From an uncultured Eubacteriales bacterium (GTDB lineage: Bacteria > Bacillota > Clostridia > Peptostreptococcales > Anaerovoracaceae), in contig CAJTYS010000021.1 of the NCBI GenBank assembly GCA_910583765.1, forward strand, positions 7,866-71,865: 64,000 nucleotides of DNA, given 5' to 3'. This document shows, one piece after another, positions 17,990 to 26,179 of this stretch. The first letter of the stretch is position 1; the number at the start of each line of letters is the position of its first letter. Made by a program: the position numbers and the translations under genes. Under the pieces are notes generated by a model. It searched no databases. It had not been told where the DNA came from and was given only the letters and a program-made list of their open reading frames with translations.

Positions 17990-20299
17990 TTATTCTTCCT
18001 CATCCAGGAAATCCGCTTTTAGCAGATTATTGGCCATCTTCTGGCTGCCGATGACCCAGAGCAGATCCCCTTGCTCAATGACCATATTGATATCTGGATT
18101 CACAATTGGCAGCTTGCCCCGCTCAATCCCGATGATATGGCCTTTGTACTTGGCCCGAAATCCTGAGTTTTTGATGGATTTTCGGATCAAGCTGGAATCC
18201 GGTTCCACCTGGATCGGGCAGCAGATGATCTGCTTCTCTGGTTCAATCTCGTGGAAGATCTGGCCATAGATGTACTCCCTAAGCGTCACCATCGGTTCTT
18301 CTGGCTCCTGAATGTGCTCTGCCTTTTCCAGCATCAGGACGCAGGCCTCGATTTCATTTTTCGTGCCAATGGCATGCACGATGTCGCCTTTCATGACCCG
18401 ATAGGCGCCATTTGGCATATTGACGTGCTTTCCATCTCGGATCACCTTGATGATGGTCACATGAAAGAACCTGCTCTGGCAGAATTGGATGATCGTGTTT
18501 TCTTTCAGTGTTTCTGTGACTTTAAATTCCACCACATAAAAGGCTTCATCCAGCCAATGGTATTCCCCCTTGATGCTCCGCTCCTTCTTCTGCCGCTCTA
18601 ATGTGGTTTCATAAAAGTTCTCAATGAAACGCATTTCCATTTTCAGTGTCTTACCTTTGATATAATCGGAGCGGACGATGAAAATAATGGCCGCCAAGGT
18701 GAAGATCACCAGCAGAATATAAGGAAGCCCCAGCAATCGGCGCAGGGCCATGACCATGAACCCACAGGAAATCAAGATCCGGATCCCTGTCAAAGTGAGC
18801 AGCGGCATTCTGTTGGCCTGGCTTTTCAGCCACAATTTTGTATACAAAACGCTCTGTGTCGAACACATGATATTAATGAGAGGCATCATGAACCCACAAG
18901 TGATGACAGCGGTCAGAATATCACCGACTAGTCCCGGCACATATTGCTGCGCAAAGGATTGCAGGAATCTGGTGCCTCCCAGGTACACCAGGAAAATCCC
19001 GCCGCCGCAGATTCCAGTTCGCATGAAGAACCTGATGATATACCGGCGCCAATCCCAATCTTTGTCCACGGTGCTCTGCTGTTCAGATGTGTGCCTGTTG
19101 AGAAATTTATACAACCTCGGTGAAAGATGCCCCTTTGTGAAACTGTAAACTTTCTCTGAATTCTTGATAAAGATCGGTGTGGTGAATGTGGTGATGACAG
19201 ACACGCACACAACGATGGGATAGAGAAAATCGCTGATAACGCCTAAAGACATGCCCAGGGTGGCAACGATAAAGGAAAATTCCCCAATCTGCACCATGCT
19301 AAATCCCCCTCGGATGGCAATATGCAGGGATTGCCCGGAAAACAGGATCCCCAGGGTGGCAAAGGTCATCTGGCCCACGATGGTGACAATGGTGATGATC
19401 AAGATCGGCCCAATGTATTCCAGGAGCAAGTCTGGCTTGATCAGCATGCCCACAGACACGAAAAATACCGCGCCAAACAAATCCTTGATAGGATTCACCA
19501 TGTTTTCAATTCGTTTTGCCTGCATGGTCCCAGCAAGGATGGAGCCTGCCAGGAAAGCGCCCAAAGCAGAAGAAAATCCGATAAGGTTCGCGATGACCAC
19601 CATGCCCAAACACAGACCAATGGAGATAATGAGCAAAAGCTCGTCATTCACCAGCTTGTCGATTTTTTTCAAGAACGTGGGAATCAAATAGATCCCCAGC
19701 ACCAGCCAGATCACAAGACACAGTATCAACATGCCGATCTTGCTGAACACATCTAACCCTGACGTGGTTTGACTGACCGCCACAGTGGAAAGAATGATCA
19801 TCATGAAGATGCCGCCGATATCTTCTATGACCAGTGTTCCCAATACCAGCTGCGCGAATTTTTCTTTTTTTAATTTGTATTCTTCATAAGCCTTTAAAAT
19901 GATCATGGTCGAAGACATGGAAAGCATTCCTCCCAGGAACACGCTGTCCATTTTAGACCAGCCGATGATCTGCCCTGCCGCATAACCGATAATGATCATG
20001 GCCAGCATCACGGTCATGGCTGTGATAAAAGCGCTGCCGCCCACAGTGGCGATTTTCTTAAAGCTGAACTCCAATCCCAGGCCAAACATGAGAAAGACAA
20101 TGCCAATGTTGGCCCAAACATGAATATCCTCCACATCCACTACGGTCGGAAGATAACTAAAGTTAGGACTGATCAAAAAACCGGCAATGATATATGCCAG
20201 AACCACCGGCTGTTTGATCTTTTTGAAAATCAAAGTAACGATCCCTGCCACTACCAGGATCAATGCTAAGTCGCTGATCAAGAAATCAAGTTGTTCCAT
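17990..20299 (-). CDS. CPA2-family cation:proton antiporter with two TrkA-C (RCK-C) domains
   Basis: The product is 769 residues. The N-terminal ~400 residues form a Na+/H+ exchanger-type membrane domain (PVVLAYIIAGFLISP, IGIVFLMFGLGLEFSFKK, LGAFLAGSILAGT). A second hydrophobic block of about four helices (430-560) follows. Two TrkA-C regulatory domains lie at about 590-665 and 690-765. No NAD-binding TrkA-N domain separates membrane and C-domains, unlike classical KefB/KefC. It probably exchanges K+ or Na+ for H+ under control of a ligand bound by the RCK-C domains; the ion is not determined. It lies 8 bases after phoR, so it may share its transcript. Confidence 0.85.
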   Translation of the reverse strand: MEQLDFLISDLALILVVAGIVTLIFKKIKQPVVLAYIIAGFLISPNFSYLPTVVDVEDIHVWANIGIVFLMFGLGLEFSFKKIATVGGSAFITAMTVMLAMIIIGYAAGQIIGWSKMDSVFLGGMLSMSSTMIILKAYEEYKLKKEKFAQLVLGTLVIEDIGGIFMMIILSTVAVSQTTSGLDVFSKIGMLILCLVIWLVLGIYLIPTFLKKIDKLVNDELLLIISIGLCLGMVVIANLIGFSSALGAFLAGSILAGTMQAKRIENMVNPIKDLFGAVFFVSVGMLIKPDLLLEYIGPILIITIVTIVGQMTFATLGILFSGQSLHIAIRGGFSMVQIGEFSFIVATLGMSLGVISDFLYPIVVCVSVITTFTTPIFIKNSEKVYSFTKGHLSPRLYKFLNRHTSEQQSTVDKDWDWRRYIIRFFMRTGICGGGIFLVYLGGTRFLQSFAQQYVPGLVGDILTAVITCGFMMPLINIMCSTQSVLYTKLWLKSQANRMPLLTLTGIRILISCGFMVMALRRLLGLPYILLVIFTLAAIIFIVRSDYIKGKTLKMEMRFIENFYETTLERQKKERSIKGEYHWLDEAFYVVEFKVTETLKENTIIQFCQSRFFHVTIIKVIRDGKHVNMPNGAYRVMKGDIVHAIGTKNEIEACVLMLEKAEHIQEPEEPMVTLREYIYGQIFHEIEPEKQIICCPIQVEPDSSLIRKSIKNSGFRAKYKGHIIGIERGKLPIVNPDINMVIEQGDLLWVIGSQKMANNLLKADFLDEEE

Positions 20300-20307
20300 A
20301 TACTGCC

Positions 20308-21252
20308 CTACCTTTCAAATGTCACATAGAAAATCGTCCCTTCCCCAACTTTGCTTTCTACTTTTAATTCAGCGTTAAATAATGCCGCGATATGCTTTAC
20401 GATGGAAAGCCCCAGCCCTGTGCCGCCAGCTTTGGCTGCCCTGGATTTGTCCACTCGGTAAAAACGTTCAAACAATCGGTCCAAATGCTCTTCCGCGATG
20501 CCGATGCCTTCATCCCTGACACTCACTTGGATCTGATTGTCTTCTGTCTTTGCCTGGATCCAGACTTTCCCTCCCGCATCTGAATATTTCACAGCGTTTT
20601 CAATAAGATTGACCATCATCTGCCGAAAACGGTCAGGGCTGCCAAACATGGCCGCCTGCTGATCAAGGTCAGTGATCAATTCCACGTCTTTGCTCTCTGC
20701 GATGGGTTCCAGTGCCTGAACGGTCTTTACAATGGCTTCCTTCACGTTAAACTCTCTTGCGTCTGCTGATTCTTTCCTGTTTTCAATGTCAGACAGCACC
20801 AGCAGATCTTCGATCAGTCGTTTTAGCCGAGAAGTTTCGATTGCGATAATGTCGATGAACCTTGTTCTGATTTCAGGATCTTCCGCAGCGCCCTGCTGCA
20901 GGGTTTCGATAAAACCGGAAATGGAAGTAAGCGGAGTCTTCAGTTCATGGCTCACATTCGCCACGAATTCCTTCCTGATCGACTCTGCTTTTTTGCTTTC
21001 TTCTGCTGCCTTCTCCAATTCTGCCTGAGCCTTGATAATGGGTTTCACCATGCTGATGTAAATATGAAAGCCAAGTAGCATGGTCCCTGCCCCATAAATA
21101 ACGGCAAAGATCCATACTCTATTGCCGCCAAAAAATCCAGCAGCTTCCCCAGGCTCTGTCCATGAGTCAACAAACAGCTTGTAACCGAGATAAAGACATA
21201 AAAGATTAAAAACAACGGTTTCCACGGCAGCTATGATAAATTTGTTTTTCAT
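20308..21252 (-). CDS. phoR: Sensor histidine kinase, PhoR type
   Basis: The product is 314 residues. Two membrane segments (about 7-27 and 47-68) flank a short loop. The HisKA domain carries the phospho-acceptor in EFVANVSHELKTPLTS, and the HATPase shows N (VNLIENAVKYS), G1 (VRDEGIGIAEEHL), F (LFERFYRVDKSR) and G2 (GGTGLGLSIVKHI) boxes. The periplasmic part and PAS domain of longer PhoR proteins are absent, a compact form seen in Clostridia. It overlaps phoB by 4 bases (ATGA). The adjacent Na/Pi cotransporter behind a Pho box supports a phosphate-starvation role. Confidence 0.85.
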   Translation of the reverse strand: MKNKFIIAAVETVVFNLLCLYLGYKLFVDSWTEPGEAAGFFGGNRVWIFAVIYGAGTMLLGFHIYISMVKPIIKAQAELEKAAEESKKAESIRKEFVANVSHELKTPLTSISGFIETLQQGAAEDPEIRTRFIDIIAIETSRLKRLIEDLLVLSDIENRKESADAREFNVKEAIVKTVQALEPIAESKDVELITDLDQQAAMFGSPDRFRQMMVNLIENAVKYSDAGGKVWIQAKTEDNQIQVSVRDEGIGIAEEHLDRLFERFYRVDKSRAAKAGGTGLGLSIVKHIAALFNAELKVESKVGEGTIFYVTFER

Positions 21253-21944
21253 TTTATTTTGTATCCTTTGCCCCTGATGGTTTGAATGTACGCTTCTTCA
21301 TCTCCATCTTGCCCCAGTTTTTTTCTCAGGTGCCGGATATGTACATCTACCGTTCGGGTCTCCCCCGCGTACTCGATGCCCCATACTTTATCCAGCAATT
21401 GATCCCGAGTCAAAACATGACCTCTATTTTCCGCCAAATAAGCAAGGAGCTCAAACTCTTTCAGGGTCAGTGCCACAAGCCGTTCACCGACTTTGACCTG
21501 ATGCCGCTCAATGTTGATTTCCAGATCATCGATCCTTAACACATGTTCATCTGGATGGAGAGTCTCGTGAGTATTGTCGTAACGCCTCAACACGGCTTTG
21601 ATCCTGGCCATCAGTTCTCTGATACCAAAAGGTTTTGAGATATAATCATCCGCGCCAAGCTCCAGACCCAGGACTTTGTCAATTTCCTCGGTCTTGGCTG
21701 TCAGCATGATGATCGGGGTTTTGTTGCCTTCTTCTCTCAATTCCTTGCAGATATCATATCCATTTTTTCCTGGAAGCATAATGTCCAAAAGGATCAGGGC
21801 CGGCTTTTCTTTGTGTACCATGGAAACGCCCATGTACCCGTCTTCAGCCTCTATGCCCTCATATCCATTGGCTTTTAGATTGTATCGCACCAGCTCTCGG
21901 ATATTCGGTTCATCCTCAATGATTAAAATTTTCTTCATGATCAT
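21249..21944 (-). CDS. phoB: Response regulator, PhoB/PhoP (OmpR) family
   Basis: The product is 231 residues. The receiver domain (1-120) holds the phospho-acceptor Asp in ALILLDIMLPGKNG, the switch Thr in IIMLTAK and Lys in ISKPFG. The C-terminal OmpR winged helix (about 130-230) contains LTLKEFELLAYLAENRG and TRTVDVHIRHLRKKLG. Either ATG at 21944 or 21938 could be used; neither has a strong ribosome binding site. It is directly followed by phoR. A promoter with -35 TTGTAA, 17 bases and -10 TAAAAT lies just upstream. Phosphate as the signal is inferred from the neighbouring Pho box. Confidence 0.88.
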   Translation of the reverse strand: MIMKKILIIEDEPNIRELVRYNLKANGYEGIEAEDGYMGVSMVHKEKPALILLDIMLPGKNGYDICKELREEGNKTPIIMLTAKTEEIDKVLGLELGADDYISKPFGIRELMARIKAVLRRYDNTHETLHPDEHVLRIDDLEINIERHQVKVGERLVALTLKEFELLAYLAENRGHVLTRDQLLDKVWGIEYAGETRTVDVHIRHLRKKLGQDGDEEAYIQTIRGKGYKIK

Positions 21945-22093
21945 CTACCATCCGCTTTTATTTTATCATAATTTTTTGTAAATTACAATTACTTCCCTGC
22001 TTCCAAATTTACGACAGTTTCACGCGATTATTCCATGACTCAGTTTTATGTTAAATCAGCTGCTGATCAGCGGACCAGAATCTGATGCCGGCT

Positions 22094-23782
22094 TTACTCC
22101 GCGGCCTCGCCTTCCATTTGGAAATTCACATTTTCCAGCACAGCGTTGGCAATATTGTCACAGCTGTCTCCAATTCGTTCAATATTATGGACTATATCCG
22201 TATAAATCACAGTGAATTCTGGAGAACAGGTCTTTTCGTAAATCCGCTTCATATGCTGCTTTCGCAAAAATGCTTCTGTATGATTCATCTCTTTTTCCTG
22301 CTCCTTGACATCTAGCGCCACCTTGTGATCCCCTGTTTCCAAAGCCGTGATGCTGTCGCGCACCATACGGCTGGCATGGTCAAAGCATTCGTAAATTTCC
22401 GCGCACGCTGAATCAGAAAATTCATATTTATTTTTGATTTTTTCCCGTGCAAAGACCGCGATGTTTTCACAATAATCCCCGATATGTTCGATATCCGCAG
22501 CAACGTGCATCAAGCCGGATACTTCAGCTGCCTGGTGCTCTGTGATGGTTTCAGCCAGGGAAATGGATGCCAGGTAACTGACCGTCTCTTGCTGCAGCTC
22601 GTTGACCACGTTTTCCATTTCCAAAACCTGCTGCACTTCGGTCATATCGTTTCCAAGAAAGGCTTTTTTGGCGGAAACGATCATGCCAGCGGCAAAGCCA
22701 GCCAGCCTGGACAACTCCTTTTTCGCTAAATGAATGGCCGCAAATGGCTGTTCCATCACATTCCGGTCCAAAAAGAGAGGCTCTGAAGGCAGTTTGTCCG
22801 TATCTTTGCCTGCTACTAGCTTTGTGACGATCTTAACCAACACACCGATGAACGGCAGCCACAGCAGAGTGCTGATAATGTTAAAGCACATGTGGGCGTT
22901 GGCGATCTGCCTGGCAATCACGTGGATCTCCGGCCCGCTAGGAGAAATAAGCTGTATAAACTTGCAATACCATGGAATGAACCAGATGAAGAGCAGCGTT
23001 CCGCTCAAGTTAAAGATCACATGAGCCGCTGCCGTCCGTTTGGCGTTCAGCGTGCCTCCAATCGAAGCCAGCAGCGCCGTGATGGTGGTTCCAATGTTAC
23101 TGCCAAACAAAACAGGCAGAGCGCCTTGCAGACCGATGATGCTGCTGACCCCATCGGGACCTGCTGTCATGGCCAGGTTCTGCAGCACGGCGATGACTGC
23201 GGAGCTGCTCTGGATCACCACGGTCATGCCTGTCCCTAAAAGGACTCCCAAAACCGGTATATCCTGCACCTGCATCATCAGGTCCACGAAAACAGGCGAG
23301 CCTGCCAATGGCTTCATGGTTTCACCCATGATATTGATTCCTACAAAGAGCATGCCAAAGGCAAAGATCGTCTGACCGATATTCACGAGCTGTTCTTTCT
23401 TAAGGAAGAAATATAAAATGAAACCAATGACCACAAAGAGCCATGCGTAATCTCCGATCTCAAAAGCAATGAGCTGGGCCGTGATGGTGGTTCCGATATT
23501 GGCTCCTAAAATAATGCTGATGGCTTGAGGCAGCTTCATCAACCCCGCGCTGACGAACCCCAAAACCATGACCGTGGTCGCGCTGCTGCTTTGCAGCACT
23601 GCTGTACAGAGCGCGCCTGCTATCACCCCCAGGAACGGGTTCCTTGTGAGCAGGGCTAAAATTTTTTCCATCCGTTCTCCCGCGGTTTTCTGCAGACCAT
23701 CGCTCATGAGGTTCATGCCGTAAATGAACAGAGCCAGTCCCCCCAGCAAAGTGGCGATCATTTGAAACATTTCCATGTTCAT
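22094..23782 (-). CDS. Na/Pi cotransporter family protein with C-terminal PhoU-like domain
   Basis: The start at 23782 (MNMEMFQMIATLLGGLALFIYGMN) lies 7 bases after AAGGAG; the product is 562 residues. The membrane part contains the two QSSSA signature repeats of the NptA/Na-Pi family (AVLQSSSATTVMV and VVIQSSSAVIAVL) with their paired GANIGTT and GSNIGTT motifs. The last ~200 residues form a PhoU-like helical bundle (VAADIEHIGDYCENIA, IVHNIERIGDSCDNIA). It should import phosphate with sodium. It is transcribed from a Pho-box promoter, with phoB-phoR next on the same strand. Confidence 0.92.
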   Translation of the reverse strand: MNMEMFQMIATLLGGLALFIYGMNLMSDGLQKTAGERMEKILALLTRNPFLGVIAGALCTAVLQSSSATTVMVLGFVSAGLMKLPQAISIILGANIGTTITAQLIAFEIGDYAWLFVVIGFILYFFLKKEQLVNIGQTIFAFGMLFVGINIMGETMKPLAGSPVFVDLMMQVQDIPVLGVLLGTGMTVVIQSSSAVIAVLQNLAMTAGPDGVSSIIGLQGALPVLFGSNIGTTITALLASIGGTLNAKRTAAAHVIFNLSGTLLFIWFIPWYCKFIQLISPSGPEIHVIARQIANAHMCFNIISTLLWLPFIGVLVKIVTKLVAGKDTDKLPSEPLFLDRNVMEQPFAAIHLAKKELSRLAGFAAGMIVSAKKAFLGNDMTEVQQVLEMENVVNELQQETVSYLASISLAETITEHQAAEVSGLMHVAADIEHIGDYCENIAVFAREKIKNKYEFSDSACAEIYECFDHASRMVRDSITALETGDHKVALDVKEQEKEMNHTEAFLRKQHMKRIYEKTCSPEFTVIYTDIVHNIERIGDSCDNIANAVLENVNFQMEGEAAE

Positions 23783-23813
23783 GTTATTTCTCCTTTTCTC
23801 GATCAATGCCCTT

Positions 23814-23842
23814 ATTATAGCCTGATAGCAAGGCGTTGAAAA
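23814..23842 (-). promoter_or_regulatory. Promoter of the Na/Pi cotransporter gene
   Basis: Minus strand: -35 TTTTCA (23842-23837), 17-base spacer, consensus -10 TATAAT (23819-23814). The weak -35 next to an activator site fits an activator-dependent promoter. Confidence 0.65.
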
Positions 23843-23852
23843 AGAAATGGCA

Positions 23853-23880
23853 CGTTAACAGATTGTTAAGTTTATGTAAA
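23853..23880 (-). promoter_or_regulatory. Pho box: three TT(A/T)AC(A/G) repeats at 11-base intervals
   Basis: On the minus strand TTTACA (23880-23875), TTAACA (23869-23864) and TTAACG (23858-23853) are spaced exactly 11 bases start to start. They end 10 bases upstream of the -35 of the Na/Pi cotransporter promoter. This is the direct-repeat arrangement of PhoP/PhoB sites in Firmicutes. With phoB-phoR just downstream, local control by this pair is likely. Confidence 0.75.
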
Positions 23881-23887
23881 GTTTCCT

Positions 23888-24988
23888 TCAGATCACCATA
23901 TTTCCTAGCAAAAGATCCGCCAGCCCTTTAATTTGTTTCCCATATGCCCCATCAGAACGAATGACTTTCAGCCCGCCTTGCGTGGAAAAACTATCCGGCT
24001 CTTCTGGCAAGCGGCATATGACCCGCATCAGCCCCTGGCCGCCTATCTCGCTTTGCGCCTTTGCTCCGTCCTCTGGCTTTGGACTCTGGAACCGGTTGAG
24101 GATCTTGACGATTCGCTCTGTCAGCGATTCTCCTTTTAAAAAGGTCACATATTCTATGAATCGTTCTTCCCTGGACACGCTGGTTTCCTCATTTGCCACC
24201 ATGCAAATATGATTCGCCATTTCATAGCAGCTCAGCACGTTTTTGTCCAAGCAAAATCCCAAATCCAGCACCAACACATCGTACCTGCCTGTGTCCATCA
24301 CCGCACTGATGAAAATCCGCATTTCTTCAGGGCTGAGGCTTTTCAGAACATTTCGTCCAGGTGAAGGCAGGAACGCTTCCACTCCATGATCATCAAAGAC
24401 CAGAAAACTTTCGATAAAAGGGATGCCTGTTCGACCATCCTGATTGAACAAATGATAAAGATACTCGCCAATGCTCTTTCCCTCTGGGAAATCTTCCATG
24501 TAATCCAAGGTGGACTCCAATTCTTCCAAACTCAGATACATGACTTTCTGATCGTGAAAACGGCTCAATTCCCGCGCCAAAGCCATGGCTGCGGCAGTGC
24601 ATCCCGTTCCGCCTTCCATGGAGCCAAAAGCGATCAGCTTCATGTCCTGCTTTTTAATGGGCAGCGCCTTCCTTCCTGTAAGGTGACTATAAATGAACAG
24701 CAGATCCCCTGCCAGCTGCCTCACGTTTCCATATTTGTACAGTCTGAAATCCTGCTCTTCCTCGTTTTTTTCCACCATGGAAGGTTTTTCTACCAAAAAA
24801 ATCACGTTCTGCTGCTGCTGGATCCCTGCGTCTGTCAGAACTAGATCAAATGCTTCCAGCCCAGTATGTACCGGTTCACTTTGATATAAAGTGACCGTAA
24901 AATTTTTGTAAACATCGATCAGGCCAAAGCCTAACGCCCTGCCGTACTCCCGATCCTTTGTGATGATTGCCAGTTTAATGTTTTCCAT
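23888..24988 (-). CDS. TadZ/CpaE-like protein with degenerate P-loop
   Basis: The product is 366 residues: an N-terminal receiver-like or ARD domain (about 1-105), then a ParA/MinD-fold domain. The P-loop region reads FGSMEGGTGCTAAAMALA (121-138): the two lysines of a KGGxGKT deviant Walker A are replaced by Glu125 and Cys130. Later motifs remain (VMYLSLEELESTLDY, YDVLVLDLGFCLDKNVL). TadZ proteins localise Tad pili at the pole, and several clostridial ones lack a canonical P-loop. A GGGGG site lies 8 bases before the ATG. It stands 6 kb from the Tad operon, with its own promoter and unrelated phosphate genes between. Confidence 0.8.
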   Translation of the reverse strand: MENIKLAIITKDREYGRALGFGLIDVYKNFTVTLYQSEPVHTGLEAFDLVLTDAGIQQQQNVIFLVEKPSMVEKNEEEQDFRLYKYGNVRQLAGDLLFIYSHLTGRKALPIKKQDMKLIAFGSMEGGTGCTAAAMALARELSRFHDQKVMYLSLEELESTLDYMEDFPEGKSIGEYLYHLFNQDGRTGIPFIESFLVFDDHGVEAFLPSPGRNVLKSLSPEEMRIFISAVMDTGRYDVLVLDLGFCLDKNVLSCYEMANHICMVANEETSVSREERFIEYVTFLKGESLTERIVKILNRFQSPKPEDGAKAQSEIGGQGLMRVICRLPEEPDSFSTQGGLKVIRSDGAYGKQIKGLADLLLGNMVI

Positions 24989-25023
24989 TCCAATCGCCCC
25001 CTATAAATTTTCCCATTTTTATT

Positions 25024-25052
25024 ATAATAAGGCAATTGTTATTTTCTGTCAA
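25024..25052 (-). promoter_or_regulatory. Promoter of the tadZ-like gene
   Basis: Minus strand: consensus -35 TTGACA (25052-25047), 17-base spacer, -10 TATTAT (25029-25024). The -35 overlaps the tepA stop codon. This suggests that tadZ is transcribed separately from the pilus operon, although read-through from tepA is possible. Confidence 0.65.
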
Positions 25053-25753
25053 CCATTTTTTTCAATTTCACCGCGAAGTTTTTTTAATGCGTGGCTCAGC
25101 CCGCCCACTTCGTCGATCATGCCGATTTCCACTGCTTCATGACCAAAGAGAATAGTTCCTACATCGTTTGGCATATTATCTGTCCTGTTCATCAGGCTTA
25201 TGATGGTGTTCCTGTCTGCCTTGGAATGCTTTTCAATGAAATCCACGACTCGCTCTTGAGTTTTCCGAAGATATTCAAAGGTGGTCTCCGCTGTGATCAC
25301 CTGCCCGTTTGTGCGGATAGGATGAAGCGTCATGGTGGCTGTTTCTGCGATAAAAGAATAGTCTGTGGAAGTGGCCAGCGGAATGCCGATGCTGTGCCCG
25401 CCGCCAAGGACCAGCGACACCGTTGGTTTCGATAACGTGGAAATCATCTCCGAGAGCGCGAGCCCAGCCTCCACGTCACCTCCGACTGTGTTGAGGATGA
25501 TCAAAAGACCTTTTAGCTTTGGATTTTCCTCAACCGCTACCAGCTGCGGGATCAAATGCTCGTACTTTGTGGTTTTGTTTTCAGCAGGAAGCACCATGTG
25601 CCCTTCTATGCTCCCAATGATATTGATATACTGCACATCGCTGTCAAAATCTGTGCCAGTCGTCAAAATTCCTAGCTCCGTGATAATGTCTTTTGTCTTC
25701 TCTTCTTCTGAAGGAAGGGCCTTTTCTTCCTTCTTTTCCTTGTCTTTACTCAT
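25049..25753 (-). CDS. tepA: TepA-type ClpP-fold serine protease
   Basis: The product is 234 residues. A charged N-terminal tail (about 1-35) is followed by the ClpP/crotonase fold: LLIILNTVGGDVEAGLALSEMI, then the nucleophile Ser in LVLGGGHSIGIPLA and the His in TMTLHPIRTNG. In Bacillus the related TepA is implicated in degrading signal peptides after secretion. AGGAG lies 6 bases before the ATG. It is divergent from ymxH, and the same pair is neighbouring in other spore-forming Firmicutes. Confidence 0.88.
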   Translation of the reverse strand: MSKDKEKKEEKALPSEEEKTKDIITELGILTTGTDFDSDVQYINIIGSIEGHMVLPAENKTTKYEHLIPQLVAVEENPKLKGLLIILNTVGGDVEAGLALSEMISTLSKPTVSLVLGGGHSIGIPLATSTDYSFIAETATMTLHPIRTNGQVITAETTFEYLRKTQERVVDFIEKHSKADRNTIISLMNRTDNMPNDVGTILFGHEAVEIGMIDEVGGLSHALKKLRGEIEKNG

Positions 25754-25811
25754 AATCCGCTCCTTTTTTTAATAGTATTTGGTAATAGTATTTACCCATT
25801 AGGAGGTCATT

Positions 25812-26060
25812 ATGCGACTGAGTGAAATTGGAAGCAAGGAAATCGTAGATCTAGCGAAAGGCAGCAGTCATGGGCAATTGTGGGACACAGAGCTGCTGTT
25901 TGAGAAAAAAGACGGAGCCATAAGAGCGGTTCTCATCCCCAGCTATCACAGTAAGGGACCCTTTAAACACGCTTCGGAGGAATGGATCAAGCTGCCCTGG
26001 AGCAATATTGTGAAAATCGGAGAGGACATGATCATTTTCAAGTCCGCGGAGCTTGATTGA
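25812..26060 (+). CDS. ymxH: YlmC/YmxH family PRC-barrel sporulation protein
   Basis: The product is 82 residues and consists of a single PRC-barrel: MRLSEIGSKEIVDLAKG, then GAIRAVLIPSY and LPWSNIVKIGEDMIIF. YlmC/YmxH proteins are small, conserved in spore-formers and associated with sporulation gene regions; the biochemical role is unknown. AGGAGG lies 5 bases before the ATG. It is transcribed away from tepA and ends just before a long hairpin. Confidence 0.9.
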   Translation: MRLSEIGSKEIVDLAKGSSHGQLWDTELLFEKKDGAIRAVLIPSYHSKGPFKHASEEWIKLPWSNIVKIGEDMIIFKSAELD

Positions 26061-26066
26061 GCGCTG

Positions 26067-26133
26067 ATGCGAAAGGGACTATCGCTCGGCTGATCGGCCT
26101 TGAGCCATCAGCTTGGCGGCAGTCCCTGCGCAT
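26067..26133 (+). other. 67-base near-continuous RNA hairpin downstream of ymxH
   Basis: Successive pairing blocks are ATGCG/CGCAT (26067-26071 with 26129-26133), AGGGACT/AGTCCCT (26074-26080 with 26121-26127), CGC/GCG, GCTGAT/ATCAGC (26089-26094 with 26107-26112) and GGC/GCC, closed by the loop CTTGA. The plus-strand side runs into TTTCTATCATTTG, so a terminator for ymxH is the simplest reading. It is longer and more irregular than the other terminators here. Confidence 0.55.
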
Positions 26134-26179
26134 TTCTATCATTTGTTTCTTTCACTGAATTAGATGGCTGCTCCTTCTG

